Assembly (NCBI GenBank): GCA_030604885.1
Contig: JAUVUZ010000021.1
Location: forward strand, 1-62,179
DNA length: 62,179 nucleotides
DNA from: Alphaproteobacteria bacterium
Lineage (GTDB): Bacteria; Pseudomonadota; Alphaproteobacteria; Rhodospirillales; Rhodospirillaceae
Direction of reading: 5' to 3'
The position numbers were made by a program, and so were the translations under genes. Shown in pieces: positions 38,839-47,721 of this stretch (position 1 is the first letter of the stretch; the number at the start of each line of letters is the position of its first letter). Below the pieces are notes generated by a model. That model did not search any database. It had not been told where the DNA came from and saw only the letters and a list, made by a program, of their open reading frames with translations.

Positions 38839-39262
38839 CCTGGAAACCGTCACGGCGCCGCCCCCTTCGGACCCCTCCGCGCCACCCCGGCGCCCCCTCT
38901 CCCACATACGCCCCGCCACCCGACGACGCCATGCGGAATTTCCCCCGAGCACACCATGTCAGACGTCTGACATTGCACGACCCCGGACCGGCCGCAGCCG
39001 AAGCCCGCACTCCTGCGCCCCGGTTGCTTTCCTCCTGCCACCGTTTGCTCCGGGCATCGGCACGAAACAGGAGAAACGGCCGCCACCCCCGCAACCGCCG
39101 CCCTCGCTTCGGGCGCAAGGCGCAGGCCTTCCCGTCAAGGACCCGGCGGCATGGGCGCCAGAGAGCCGACTCCCCGTCGGCCCTCTGCTTTTGATGCAGC
39201 CCCAGTGCGACCGTTCCTGCGCAGGCAGAGAACTCGGGTAATCGGCAGCCACGATATATACG
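38839..39262. other. Intergenic region between cas3 and CRISPR2
   Basis: No credible gene. It holds the palindrome at 38956-38973, a GC-rich stretch with no clear -10, a hairpin GCCGAC/GTCGGC (39165-39181) followed by CTGCTTTTG on the plus strand, and the AT-rich ACGATATATACG (39251-39262) beside the oldest CRISPR2 repeat. The cas3 promoter should lie here; CRISPR2 transcription also points into it. Confidence 0.6.
38956..38973. promoter_or_regulatory. 18-bp perfect palindrome upstream of cas3
   Basis: ATGTCAGACGTCTGACAT, 118 bp before the cas3 start. A perfect 18-bp inverted repeat with no spacer is typical of an operator for a dimeric regulator. It differs from the palindrome in the casA promoter. 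The regulator is not identifiable here. Confidence 0.55.
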
Positions 39263-40819
39263 CGACCCATCCCCACGTGGGCGGGGAACACGCCGGGGCC
39301 TACACCGAGGTCGGCAAACTCTGGCGGTTCATCCCCGCGTGGGCGGGGAACACCGCGACGATCCCTCGGCGGCCGTGGGATCGAACGGTTCATCCCCGCG
39401 TGGGCGGGGAACACGGTATTGAGCGTGGTGATCGTCGGGGTGCAGACGGTTCATCCCCGCGTGAGCGGGGAACACGAACGGGCGGCTGGTGCTGGTGCGC
39501 AGCACGTCCGGTTCATCCCCGCGTGAGCGGGGAACACATTTCGCCGCGCTGCAAGGTGCTGCGCAAGGGCGGTTCATCCCCGCGTGAGCGGGGAACACGC
39601 AAAGCGCGAGGTGCTGGTGCAGGCGTACAGCGGTTCATCCCCGCGTGGGCGGGGAACACCCCGACGCGGTGCAGGCCGATGACTATCGTGTCGGTTCATC
39701 CCCGCGTGGGCGGGGAACACGGCCTCGAACCCTGGGTCGCGCCGGCGCCGAACGGTTCATCCCCGCGTGGGCGGGGAACACCTTCGGCATGTCGGCGTAC
39801 ATCACTTGCCCTCCGGTTCATCCCCGCGTGGGCGGGGAACACCCGCGCTCGCAGCGCGATGTACTGATCCGCCCCGGTTCATCCCCGCGTGGGCGGGGAA
39901 CACGGCAAGAACCCGGCGTCGATCGACCAGCACTCCGGTTCATCCCCGCGTGGGCGGGGAACACCTGTTTGTGGAGTTCGCGAAATTACTGGTCACCGGT
40001 TCATCCCCGCGTGGGCGGGGAACACGAGGCTCCGGCCGATCCCGACCCGATCCTTCACGGTTCATCCCCGCGTGGGCGGGGAACACGCCGCCGCCACCGA
40101 GAGCGTCATCGGCGCCGCCGGTTCATCCCCGCGTGGGCGGGGAACACGCCTCCCGAGAACATCACGGGAACAGAATACACGGTTCATCCCCGCGTGGGCG
40201 GGGAACACGTCATGCCGTCGCCCCGCTCGAATTGAACAACCGGTTCATCCCCGCGTGGGCGGGGAACACGAGAGCAGCGACGTCCGGTCGCATTCCAGCA
40301 GCGGTTCATCCCCGCGTGGGCGGGGAACACGACCCCGGCGCCCGCTGCCCGACGTTCGACGCCGGTTCATCCCCGCGTGGGCGGGGAACACGTCACGGCT
40401 GTAGGTTCCGGAATACTCGGTTTGCGGTTCATCCCCGCGTGGGCGGGGAACACGGCGACTCCGGACGAACACGGGATGAGATCGCCGGTTCATCCCCGCG
40501 TGGGCGGGGAACACTCGCCGATCTGAATGTGGGCCATGAGTTATCCCGGTTCATCCCCGCGTGGGCGGGGAACACGAGCACGTCGGCGGCGGGCTTTGCC
40601 CCGCACGCGGTTCATCCCCGCGTGGGCGGGGAACACCACTTCGCCTTGACCGCCCGCAGGCCCGCCGTCGGTTCATCCCCGCGTGGGCGGGGAACACCTT
40701 ATGATGGGCACATGGAAAACGAAACTCCCCGGTTCATCCCCGCGTGGGCGGGGAACACAGCACATCAACCCGAGAGAATCCGCCTCCTGCCGGTTCATCC
40801 CCGCGTGGGCGGGGAACAC
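39263..40819 (-). CRISPR. CRISPR2: type I-E array, 26 repeats and 25 spacers
   Basis: Same orientation and class as CRISPR1 (minus-strand transcription, handle ATGAACCG). Spacers are 32 bp except three of 33 bp (ending at 39324, 39508 and 40424). The repeat at 39263-39291 is badly decayed (leader-distal end). Most repeats carry GCGTGGGCGG in the loop region (plus strand), but three consecutive ones at 39447, 39509 and 39570 carry GCGTGAGCGG. The leader is on the right at 40820. Confidence 0.98.
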
Positions 40820-40882
40820 TCTTTCTGGAAGCACCTGATTATAAACAATTTTCAAGAACGGAGAAATTTACCGGCGAGTCGG
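40820..40882 (-). promoter_or_regulatory. CRISPR2 leader, duplicate of the CRISPR1 leader
   Basis: Aligns over 63 bp with the CRISPR1 leader; the core ATAAACAATTTTCAAG is identical. On the minus strand it offers a perfect TATAAT -10 (TTTATAATCA). Its far end keeps CCGACTCGCCGGTAA, the last codons and stop of cas2, although cas2 is not here. Confidence 0.8.
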
Positions 40883-40994
40883 TGGGGCCGAGGAAGTCCA
40901 GCGGGCTTCCCGGCAGGATACCGGAAGCGGTACGGGTGCGGAAGGCGGGGCGCGGGAGGCGCCGCCGCCTTGGGCACCCTGCCCGGCCTCTGTC

Positions 40995-42497
40995 TCACAT
41001 CGTCGCGCCCAGGACCCAGGGGGCGAATTCGTCTTCGCCGTAGCCGAGGGCTTCGCTGGCGGTGGGTTCGCCGGAGGCGGTGGCGAGGATGCGGGCGAAG
41101 ATGCGGCGGCCCACCGCCTCCACCGTCTCGCTGCCGTCGAGGACGGTGCCGCAGTTGATGTCCATGTCCTCGCGCATGCCGTCCCACAACGGGGTGTTGG
41201 TGGCGAGCTTGAGGCTGGGGGCGGGCTTGCAGCCGAAGCACGAGCCGCGTCCGGTGGTGAAGCAGATCAGGTTGGCGCCGCCCGCCACCTGGCCGGTGGC
41301 CGAGACCGGGTCGTAGCCGGGGGTGTCCATGAACACGAAGCCCTTTTGCGTCACCGGCTCGGCGTAGGCGTAGACCCCGGCGAGCGGACTGGTGCCGCCC
41401 TTCGCCACCGCGCCGAGCGATTTTTCGAGGATCGTGGTGAGGCCGCCCTTCTTGTTGCCGGGCGAGGGGTTGTTGTCGAGGTCCTGGCCGTTCTTGGCGG
41501 TGTATGCGTCCCACCACGCGAGGCGGGCCTTGAGGGCGGCGGTGACTTCGGGCGTGGCGGCGCGGGAGAACAGCATGTTCTCGGCGCCGTAGATCTCGGG
41601 CGTCTCGCTCAGGATCGCGGTGCCGCCGTGGGCCACCAGCAGGTCGGAGGCGACGCCCAGCGCCGGGTTGGCGGAAAGCGCCGAAAACCCGTCGGACCCG
41701 CCGCATTGCAGGCCGAGGCAGAGGTGCGACGCGGGCAGCTCGACGCGGCGGTCGCGGTCGGCGGCCTCCAGCATTTCGCGCACGATCGCCTCGCCCGCCC
41801 GCACCGTGGCCGAGGTGCCGCCGGTCTCCTGGATGGTGAGCACGCGCAGGCGGTCGGAGAGCGCCAGCCCCTCCTCCGCCAGCAGGCGGTCGGGCTGGTT
41901 CATCTCGCACCCCAGGCCCACCAGCAGCACCCCGGCGAAGTTGACGTGGCGGATGTAGCCCGCGGTGGTGCGGCGCAGCACGTCCATCGCCTCGCCCTCG
42001 GTCTGCATGCCGCAGCCGGTGCGGTGGGTGAGCGCCACCACGCCGTCCACGTGGGGCCAGCGCTCCATCGCCGCGCCGCGGAAGCGGTCGGCGATCAGGC
42101 GCGCCACGGTTGCGGAGCAGTTCACGGTGGTGAGGATGCCGATGTAGTTGCGGGTGGCGGCCCGGCCGTCGGGCCGCAGGTAGCCTTTGAAGGTGGCGGC
42201 CCCACCCGTCGGCGCGGGCGGCGCGCGACGCGCCACGGCGGGCAACGGCATGCCCGCCTGGAAGCCGAGATTGTGGACGTGGACGTGCTCGCCGGGCGCG
42301 ATGTCGGCCAGCGCCACGCCTATCGGCTGGGCGAACTTGGCGACCGGATCGCCTTGCTTGACCGCCTTCACCGACACCTTGTGCCCGGCCGGAATCGGCT
42401 GGCGCACCGTCACTCCCTCGACCACCGGCTCGCCGGGGGCGAGGTCGGCCATCGCCACCGCCACGTCGTCGTCCGGATGAATCCGCAGAACCCGCAT
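40995..42497 (-). CDS. uxaA: Altronate dehydratase
   Basis: Dehydrates D-altronate to 2-keto-3-deoxygluconate in galacturonate catabolism (500 aa). It has an N-terminal SAF domain (RVLRIHPDDDVAVAMADLAP), a linker and the UxaA/GarD C-terminal domain with HRTGCGMQTEG, LGLQCGGSDGFS, GRGSCFGCKPAPSLK and INCGTVLDG; conserved Cys may bind Fe. ATG 42497 is preferred over an upstream frame that crosses the operator. It is divergent from its probable regulator. Confidence 0.93.
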   Translation of the reverse strand: MRVLRIHPDDDVAVAMADLAPGEPVVEGVTVRQPIPAGHKVSVKAVKQGDPVAKFAQPIGVALADIAPGEHVHVHNLGFQAGMPLPAVARRAPPAPTGGAATFKGYLRPDGRAATRNYIGILTTVNCSATVARLIADRFRGAAMERWPHVDGVVALTHRTGCGMQTEGEAMDVLRRTTAGYIRHVNFAGVLLVGLGCEMNQPDRLLAEEGLALSDRLRVLTIQETGGTSATVRAGEAIVREMLEAADRDRRVELPASHLCLGLQCGGSDGFSALSANPALGVASDLLVAHGGTAILSETPEIYGAENMLFSRAATPEVTAALKARLAWWDAYTAKNGQDLDNNPSPGNKKGGLTTILEKSLGAVAKGGTSPLAGVYAYAEPVTQKGFVFMDTPGYDPVSATGQVAGGANLICFTTGRGSCFGCKPAPSLKLATNTPLWDGMREDMDINCGTVLDGSETVEAVGRRIFARILATASGEPTASEALGYGEDEFAPWVLGATM

Positions 42498-42526
42498 GTT
42501 GGCTCGTCCTATCCTGACAGGTAGAT

Positions 42527-42547
42527 TTGGTAAGGCCACTTTACCAA
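42527..42547. promoter_or_regulatory. Operator between uxaA and the GntR regulator
   Basis: TTGGTAA (42527-42533) and TTACCAA (42541-42547) form a perfect inverted repeat with a 7-bp spacer, resembling the TTGGTATACCAA-type sites of hexuronate (ExuR/UxuR) FCD regulators. It sits between the two divergent starts and could control both. Confidence 0.65.
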
Positions 42548-42624
42548 TTGACCGGCCGAACCCCAAAGGAGTATTTTCCGGCCAGTGGTTCGCGTGTGAC
42601 GTTGCAACCCCGGCGGTGATCCGC

Positions 42625-43329
42625 ATGCCCTTTCAACCGATCGTTTCGCAGCGCCTTTACCAGCAGGTCGCCCACCAGATCGGCGAGCTGATCCGTCGCG
42701 GCGAGTTCGTCGCCGGGCAGCGCCTGCCGCCGGAGCGCGACCTCGCCCGGCTGCTGGGCGCCAGCCGCCCGGTGGTGCGCGAGGCGCTGGTGGCGCTCGA
42801 GATCGCCGGGTTGGTCGAGGTGCGCGGCGGCTCCGGCTCCTACGTCAAGGAGCTGGGGGAGTTCGTCGGCGAAGGGCCGGACGCCGGACCCAGTCCCTTC
42901 GAACTGGTGTCGGCGCGCATGCTGATCGAGGGGGAGACCGCGTTCGTCGCCGCCTCCGAGGCCACCGACTCGGACCTCGAGGGCATCGTCGAAACCCTCG
43001 ACACCATGCGCGCGCAGGCGGCCTCCGGCGAACCCACCTTCGAAACCGACCGCCTGTTCCACGCCCGCATCGCCGCCGCCACCCACAACACCGTGCTGCC
43101 GCCGATCGTCGTCGGCCTGTGGGACGGCCAGTTCGCGCCGATGTTCGAGGCCCTCAGCCACCGCACCCGTTTGCAGGAAAACCAGCGCGCCACCCTGCGC
43201 GACCACGGCCGCGTCATCGACGCGCTGCTGCGCCACGACGGGCCGGGCGCGCGCGAGGCGATGCGCGCCCACTTGGCCGAGGTGATGCGGGTGCTGATGC
43301 GCGATTACGACGCCGAAGCTTTGGACTGA
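42625..43329 (+). CDS. GntR/FadR-family regulator of hexuronate catabolism
   Basis: 234 aa. N-terminal winged HTH (QRLYQQVAHQIGELIRRGEF, VAGQRLPPERDLARLLGASR) and a C-terminal FCD helical domain with metal-binding His candidates (DRLFHARIAAATHNTVL, MRAHLAEVMRVLM). Context and operator suggest an UxuR/ExuR-type repressor responding to a hexuronate intermediate. It leads the uxaC-TRAP-uxuB operon, 15 bp before uxaC. Confidence 0.9.
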   Translation: MPFQPIVSQRLYQQVAHQIGELIRRGEFVAGQRLPPERDLARLLGASRPVVREALVALEIAGLVEVRGGSGSYVKELGEFVGEGPDAGPSPFELVSARMLIEGETAFVAASEATDSDLEGIVETLDTMRAQAASGEPTFETDRLFHARIAAATHNTVLPPIVVGLWDGQFAPMFEALSHRTRLQENQRATLRDHGRVIDALLRHDGPGAREAMRAHLAEVMRVLMRDYDAEALD

Positions 43330-43344
43330 GAGAGGACCCGAGGG

Positions 43345-44745
43345 ATGCTGCATCCGGACCGACTGCTGCCGAGCGACCCGAGCCAGCGCGACGTGGCGCG
43401 CCGCCTCTACGCCGCGATCAAGGACCTGCCCATCGTCAGCCCCCACGGCCACACCGACCCGGCGTGGTTCGCGGAGAACCGGCCGTTCGCCGACCCGGCG
43501 ACGCTGTTCGTGAAGCCCGACCATTACGTCTTCCGCATGCTCTACAGCCAGGGGGTGCGGCTGGAGGACCTCGGCGTGCCGCGCGCCGACGGCGGCCCGG
43601 TGGAAACCGACCCGCGCACCATCTGGCGGCGCTTCGCCAAGCACTGGCACCTGTTCCGCGGCACCCCCAGCCGGATCTGGCTGGAGCACAGCCTGGAGCA
43701 CGTCTTCGGCGTCACCGAGCGGCTCTCCGAGGCCAACGCCGACGCGATCTACGACCACGTCGACGCCTGCCTCAAGCGCCCCGAGTTCCTGCCGCGGGCG
43801 CTGTTCGAGCGCTTCAACATCGAGGTGCTGGCGACCACCGAATCCCCCCTCGACCCCCTGCCCCACCACGCCGCACTCAAGGCCAGCGGGTGGAACGGCC
43901 GGGTGGTCACCACCTTCCGCCCCGACCCGGTGGTGGACCCGGAGTTCGAGGGCTTCGCCGCCAACCTCGACGCGCTGGCGGAGATCTCCGGCGAGGACAC
44001 CGGCACCTGGGCGGGCTATCTGCGCGCGCTCGAAAACCGGCGCGCGTTCTTCCGCTCCATGGGCGCCACCGCCACCGACCACGGCCACCCCTCCGCCGCC
44101 ACCGCCGATCTCTCCGCCGCCGAGGCGGCGGCGCTGTTCGCCAAGGCGCGCGCGGGCGGCCTCAGCCCCGCCGAGGCGGAAACCTTCCGCGGCCAGATGC
44201 TCACCGAGATGGCGCGCATGAGCCTGGACGACGGCATGGTGATGCAGATCCACCCCGGCTCGCTGCGCAACCACAACCCGGCGCTGTTCGCCCGCTTCGG
44301 CCGCGACAAGGGCGCCGACATCCCGGTGCAGGCGGAGTTCGTGAAGGCGCTGAAGCCGCTGCTCGACCGCTTCGGCAACGAAGCGAACCTCACGGTGATC
44401 CTGTTCACCCTCGACGAGACGGTCTACAGCCGCGAGCTCGCCACCCTCGCCGGGCACTACCCGATCCTCCGCCTCGGCCCGCCGTGGTGGTTCCTCGACA
44501 GCCCGGAGGGGATGCGGCGCTTCCGCGAGACCGCCACCGAGACCGCCGGGTTCTACAACACCGTGGGCTTCAACGACGACACCCGCGCCTTCTGCTCGAT
44601 CCCCGCCCGGCACGACGTGGCGCGGCGGATCGACTGCGGCTTCCTCGGCCGCCTCGTCGCCGAGCACCGCCTGGACGAGGACGAGGCGTTCGAGGTGGCC
44701 CGCGAGCTGACCTACGGCCTGGTCAAGGCCGCCTACAAGTTGTGA
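43345..44745 (+). CDS. uxaC: Glucuronate/galacturonate isomerase
   Basis: Interconverts D-glucuronate/D-fructuronate and D-galacturonate/D-tagaturonate (466 aa). The amidohydrolase-like barrel begins LHPDRLLPSDPSQRDVARRL and has SPHGHTDPAWFAEN with the metal-binding His-x-His, later TTESPLDPLPHHAAL and MQIHPGSLRNHNPALFARFG. Normal length for UxaC. Confidence 0.95.
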   Translation: MLHPDRLLPSDPSQRDVARRLYAAIKDLPIVSPHGHTDPAWFAENRPFADPATLFVKPDHYVFRMLYSQGVRLEDLGVPRADGGPVETDPRTIWRRFAKHWHLFRGTPSRIWLEHSLEHVFGVTERLSEANADAIYDHVDACLKRPEFLPRALFERFNIEVLATTESPLDPLPHHAALKASGWNGRVVTTFRPDPVVDPEFEGFAANLDALAEISGEDTGTWAGYLRALENRRAFFRSMGATATDHGHPSAATADLSAAEAAALFAKARAGGLSPAEAETFRGQMLTEMARMSLDDGMVMQIHPGSLRNHNPALFARFGRDKGADIPVQAEFVKALKPLLDRFGNEANLTVILFTLDETVYSRELATLAGHYPILRLGPPWWFLDSPEGMRRFRETATETAGFYNTVGFNDDTRAFCSIPARHDVARRIDCGFLGRLVAEHRLDEDEAFEVARELTYGLVKAAYKL

Positions 44746-44799
44746 GTTTCTTGCCGGAGTAGAGTTGCCCCAAACACGATAAAACAGGGAGTAGCGACT

Positions 44800-45795
44800 A
44801 TGATCAGGTTCAACGCCAAGGCCCTCGCCTCCACCGCGCTGGTGGCGATCGCGGTGCTGGGGTCCGGCTCCGCCGCCTCCGCCGCCGACAAGGTGGTGTT
44901 CCGCAGCGCCGACACCCACGTGGCCGACTATCCCACGGTCAAGGCGGTGGAATACATGGGCGAGATCCTCTCCAAGGAGACCAACGGCCGCCTGTCGATC
45001 AAGGTGTTCCCGGCCGCCCAGCTGGGCGAGGAGAAGGACACCATCGAGCAGACCCAGCTCGGCGTGCTCGACATCAACCGCGTCAGCCTGGTGCCCCTCA
45101 ACAACATCATCCCGCTCACCCAGATCCCGTCGCTGCCGTTCCTGTTCAAGGACACCGCCCACGCGCAACGCGTCCTCGACGGCCCGATCGGCGACGAAAT
45201 CCTCGCCTCGTTCGCCGACAAGAACCTCATCGGTCTCGCCTTCTACGATTCCGGCGCGCGCAGCTTCTACAACCTGAAGAAGCCGATCAACACGCCCGAG
45301 GACATGAAGGGCATGAAGATCCGCGTGCAGCAGTCCGACCTGATGGTCGGCATGGTGCGCGCCCTCGGCGCCAACGCCACGCCGATGCCGTTCGGCGAGG
45401 TCTACTCGGGCCTCCAGACCGGCGCCATCGACGGCGCCGAGAACAACTGGCCGAGCTACTATTCGACCCGCCACTTCGAGGTGGCGAAGTACTACTCCAT
45501 CACCCAGCACCTGATCGTCCCCGAGGCGCTGATGATGTCGAAAAAGAGCTGGGACAAGCTCTCCAAGGACGACCAGAAGCTGGTGCGCGACGCGGCCAAG
45601 AAGTCGGCCACCAAGATGCACGAACTCTGGGCGGCGATGGACAAGGTGGCCCACGAGGCGGTGGTCAAGGGCGGCTCGCAGATCAACGAGGTGAACAAGG
45701 AGCCGTTCATGAAGGCGATGGCGCCGGTCTACGACCAGTACGTCACCGATCCCAAGATGAAGGACATGGTGGCGCGCATCCGCGCCACCAACTGA
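44800..45795 (+). CDS. TRAP transporter substrate-binding protein (DctP family), transporter 1
   Basis: 331-aa periplasmic binding protein with signal STALVAIAVLGSGSAASAA. The conserved Arg that binds the carboxylate is in MKGMKIRVQQSDLMVGM, and GEVYSGLQTGAIDGAENNWP is the family signature. The hexuronate context suggests glucuronate or galacturonate as ligand. A GTAGCGACT leader gives a weak SD. Confidence 0.92.
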   Translation: MIRFNAKALASTALVAIAVLGSGSAASAADKVVFRSADTHVADYPTVKAVEYMGEILSKETNGRLSIKVFPAAQLGEEKDTIEQTQLGVLDINRVSLVPLNNIIPLTQIPSLPFLFKDTAHAQRVLDGPIGDEILASFADKNLIGLAFYDSGARSFYNLKKPINTPEDMKGMKIRVQQSDLMVGMVRALGANATPMPFGEVYSGLQTGAIDGAENNWPSYYSTRHFEVAKYYSITQHLIVPEALMMSKKSWDKLSKDDQKLVRDAAKKSATKMHELWAAMDKVAHEAVVKGGSQINEVNKEPFMKAMAPVYDQYVTDPKMKDMVARIRATN

Positions 45796-45808
45796 TCCGG
45801 CGGTTCGC

Positions 45809-45835
45809 GCGGGGTCCGGAGCTTCCGGACCCCGC
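45809..45835 (+). terminator. Hairpin between dctP and dctQ of TRAP transporter 1
   Basis: Twelve-bp perfect stem GCGGGGTCCGGA/TCCGGACCCCGC with loop GCT, no T-run. It probably stabilises the dctP mRNA 3' end or partly terminates, so that more binding protein than membrane subunit is made. Confidence 0.7.
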
Positions 45836-45867
45836 GTTCCCTGTCACCCTGACCGGAGCGCCTGGCC

Positions 45868-46416
45868 ATGCGTGCTGCGTTCGAATCCTTTTCCCGCCTG
45901 CTCGACCGATTCTGCAAGGCGGTTCTCTGGCTGTCCGGGGCCGGATTGTTCTTCATGACCATGGCGGTGGCCTGGCAGGTGTGGGGGCGGTTCGTGCTCA
46001 ACGATTCGCCGGTCTGGACCGAGCCGGTGTCGCTGATGCTGATGCTGTGGTTCATCCTTCTCGCCGCCGCCGTGGGCGTGCGCCAACGCTTCCACCTCAG
46101 CCTCGATCTGATCCGCATGATCGTGCCCTCGTGGGTGCGCGTGGCGATGGACGCGGCGAGCTTTTTCGCGGTCGGCTGCTTCGGCGCCGGGATGGCCTGG
46201 TACACCCGCGATTTGATCGCGCAGACCTGGCCGGTGCGGGTGCCGGGCCTCGGCATCTCCCAGGGGCTGTCGTACCTGCCGGTGTCGCTGGCGGGCGGGC
46301 TGATCGTGCTGTTCTCGGTGGAACACCTCGTCAAGCTCGCGCTCGCGGTGGGCGACGCGCGGCGCGACGCCGCCGCCCTCGACCGCCTCGCGGCGCTCGA
46401 AAAGCCGAACAACTGA
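45868..46416 (+). CDS. TRAP transporter small membrane subunit (DctQ family), transporter 1
   Basis: 182-aa protein with four predicted membrane helices (LSGAGLFFMTMAVAWQVWG, VSLMLMLWFILLAAAVG, AMDAASFFAVGCFGAGMAW, LSYLPVSLAGGLIVLFSVE) and the family Trp-Thr-Glu motif DSPVWTEPV. It is followed 13 bp later by dctM. Confidence 0.9.
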   Translation: MRAAFESFSRLLDRFCKAVLWLSGAGLFFMTMAVAWQVWGRFVLNDSPVWTEPVSLMLMLWFILLAAAVGVRQRFHLSLDLIRMIVPSWVRVAMDAASFFAVGCFGAGMAWYTRDLIAQTWPVRVPGLGISQGLSYLPVSLAGGLIVLFSVEHLVKLALAVGDARRDAAALDRLAALEKPNN

Positions 46417-46429
46417 AGGAACCGGGACG

Positions 46430-47713
46430 ATGGAACTCTGGGTGCTTTTCGGAACCTTCGCGGTTCTCCTGGTGATCGGCGTGCCGGTGGCGTTCTCCCT
46501 CGGGATTTCCTCGCTGGCGGCGATCCTCTATCTCGGCATGCCGCCGCTGGTGGTGTTCCAGCGCCTCGCCTCGGGCATGAACGTGTTCGCGCTGATGGCG
46601 ATCCCGTTCTTCATCTACGCCGGCGAGCTGATGCTCCACGGCCAGATCGCCGAGCGGCTGGTACGCTTCGCCGCCGGGCTGGTGGGCCACCGCAAGGGCG
46701 GCCTCGGCCTCGTCAACGTGATGGCGAGCGTGTTCTTCGGCGGCGTGTCCGGCTCGGCGGTGGCGGATGCCTCGGCGGTCGGCTCGATCATGATCCCGCA
46801 GATGGAAAAGCGCGGCTACGACCGCGACTACTCGGTCAACATCACCGTCACCGCCGCGATCATCGCGCTGATGATCCCGCCCAGCCACAACATGATCATC
46901 TATTCGATCTCGGCGGGCGGCACGATCTCGATCGCCGACCTGTTCACCGCGGGCATCCTGCCCGGCCTGCTGCTGGCGGTGCTGCTGATGATCACCGCCT
47001 ACTGGGTGGCGCGGCGCAAGGGCTACCCGGCCGAGCCGTTCCCCGGCTTCCACCGCGTGCTGGCGCTGTTCCTCAACGCGCTGCCGGGGCTGACGCTGGT
47101 GCTGATCATCGTCGGCGGCGTGCGCTCGGGCATCTTCACCGCCACCGAAAGCTCGATGATCGCGGTGGTCTACGCGCTCCTCATCACCCTGATCGCCTAC
47201 CGCAGCCTGAGCTGGGAAACCTTCTCCCGCGCCACCGTCGGCGCGGTCAAGACCACCGCGATGGTGCTGCTGGTGATCGGCGCCGCCAGTTCGTTCGGCT
47301 GGCTGCTGGCGCTGCTCCAGGTGCCGCAGGCGATGATCGTGGCGATGAAGGCGCTGTCCGACAATCCCTACGTGATCTTCCTGCTGCTCAACGTCATCCT
47401 GCTGTTCCTCGGCTGCTTCATGGACATGTCGCCGCTGATCATCATCTGCACGCCGATCTTCCTGCCGGTGGTGAAGGCGTTCGGCATGGATCCGGTCCAC
47501 TTCGGCGTGATCCTGATCCTCAACCTCGGCATCGGCCTGTGCACGCCGCCGGTGGGGTCGGTGCTGTTCGTCGGCTGCGCGGTGGGCGAGATTCCGTTGA
47601 TGAAGACGGTGCGGACGATCTGGCCGTTTTACGGCGCTTGCTTCGTCACCCTGTTGCTGGTGACCTATATACCCCAGATCTCCCTGTTCCTTCCGCAACT
47701 CCTGGCGAAGTGA
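46430..47713 (+). CDS. TRAP transporter large permease (DctM family), transporter 1
   Basis: 427-aa sodium-coupled permease with about 12-13 membrane segments. Typical motifs include GGVSGSAVADASAVGSIMIP, PPSHNMIIYS and the C-terminal GLCTPPVGSVLFVGC. It completes the first TRAP system. Confidence 0.94.
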   Translation: MELWVLFGTFAVLLVIGVPVAFSLGISSLAAILYLGMPPLVVFQRLASGMNVFALMAIPFFIYAGELMLHGQIAERLVRFAAGLVGHRKGGLGLVNVMASVFFGGVSGSAVADASAVGSIMIPQMEKRGYDRDYSVNITVTAAIIALMIPPSHNMIIYSISAGGTISIADLFTAGILPGLLLAVLLMITAYWVARRKGYPAEPFPGFHRVLALFLNALPGLTLVLIIVGGVRSGIFTATESSMIAVVYALLITLIAYRSLSWETFSRATVGAVKTTAMVLLVIGAASSFGWLLALLQVPQAMIVAMKALSDNPYVIFLLLNVILLFLGCFMDMSPLIIICTPIFLPVVKAFGMDPVHFGVILILNLGIGLCTPPVGSVLFVGCAVGEIPLMKTVRTIWPFYGACFVTLLLVTYIPQISLFLPQLLAK

Positions 47714-47721
47714 GTTCGAGC

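Noticed and set aside
39151-41158. Plus-strand ORFs with VHPRVGGEH / GSSPRGRGT repeats in CRISPR2
   Set aside because: Same artefact as in CRISPR1: direct translation of CRISPR repeats.
42541-45654. A 1037-codon minus-strand ORF antisense to the regulator, uxaC and dctP
   Set aside because: His/Val/Glu-rich shadow composition with no domain; the plus-strand genes have clear motifs and operon spacing.
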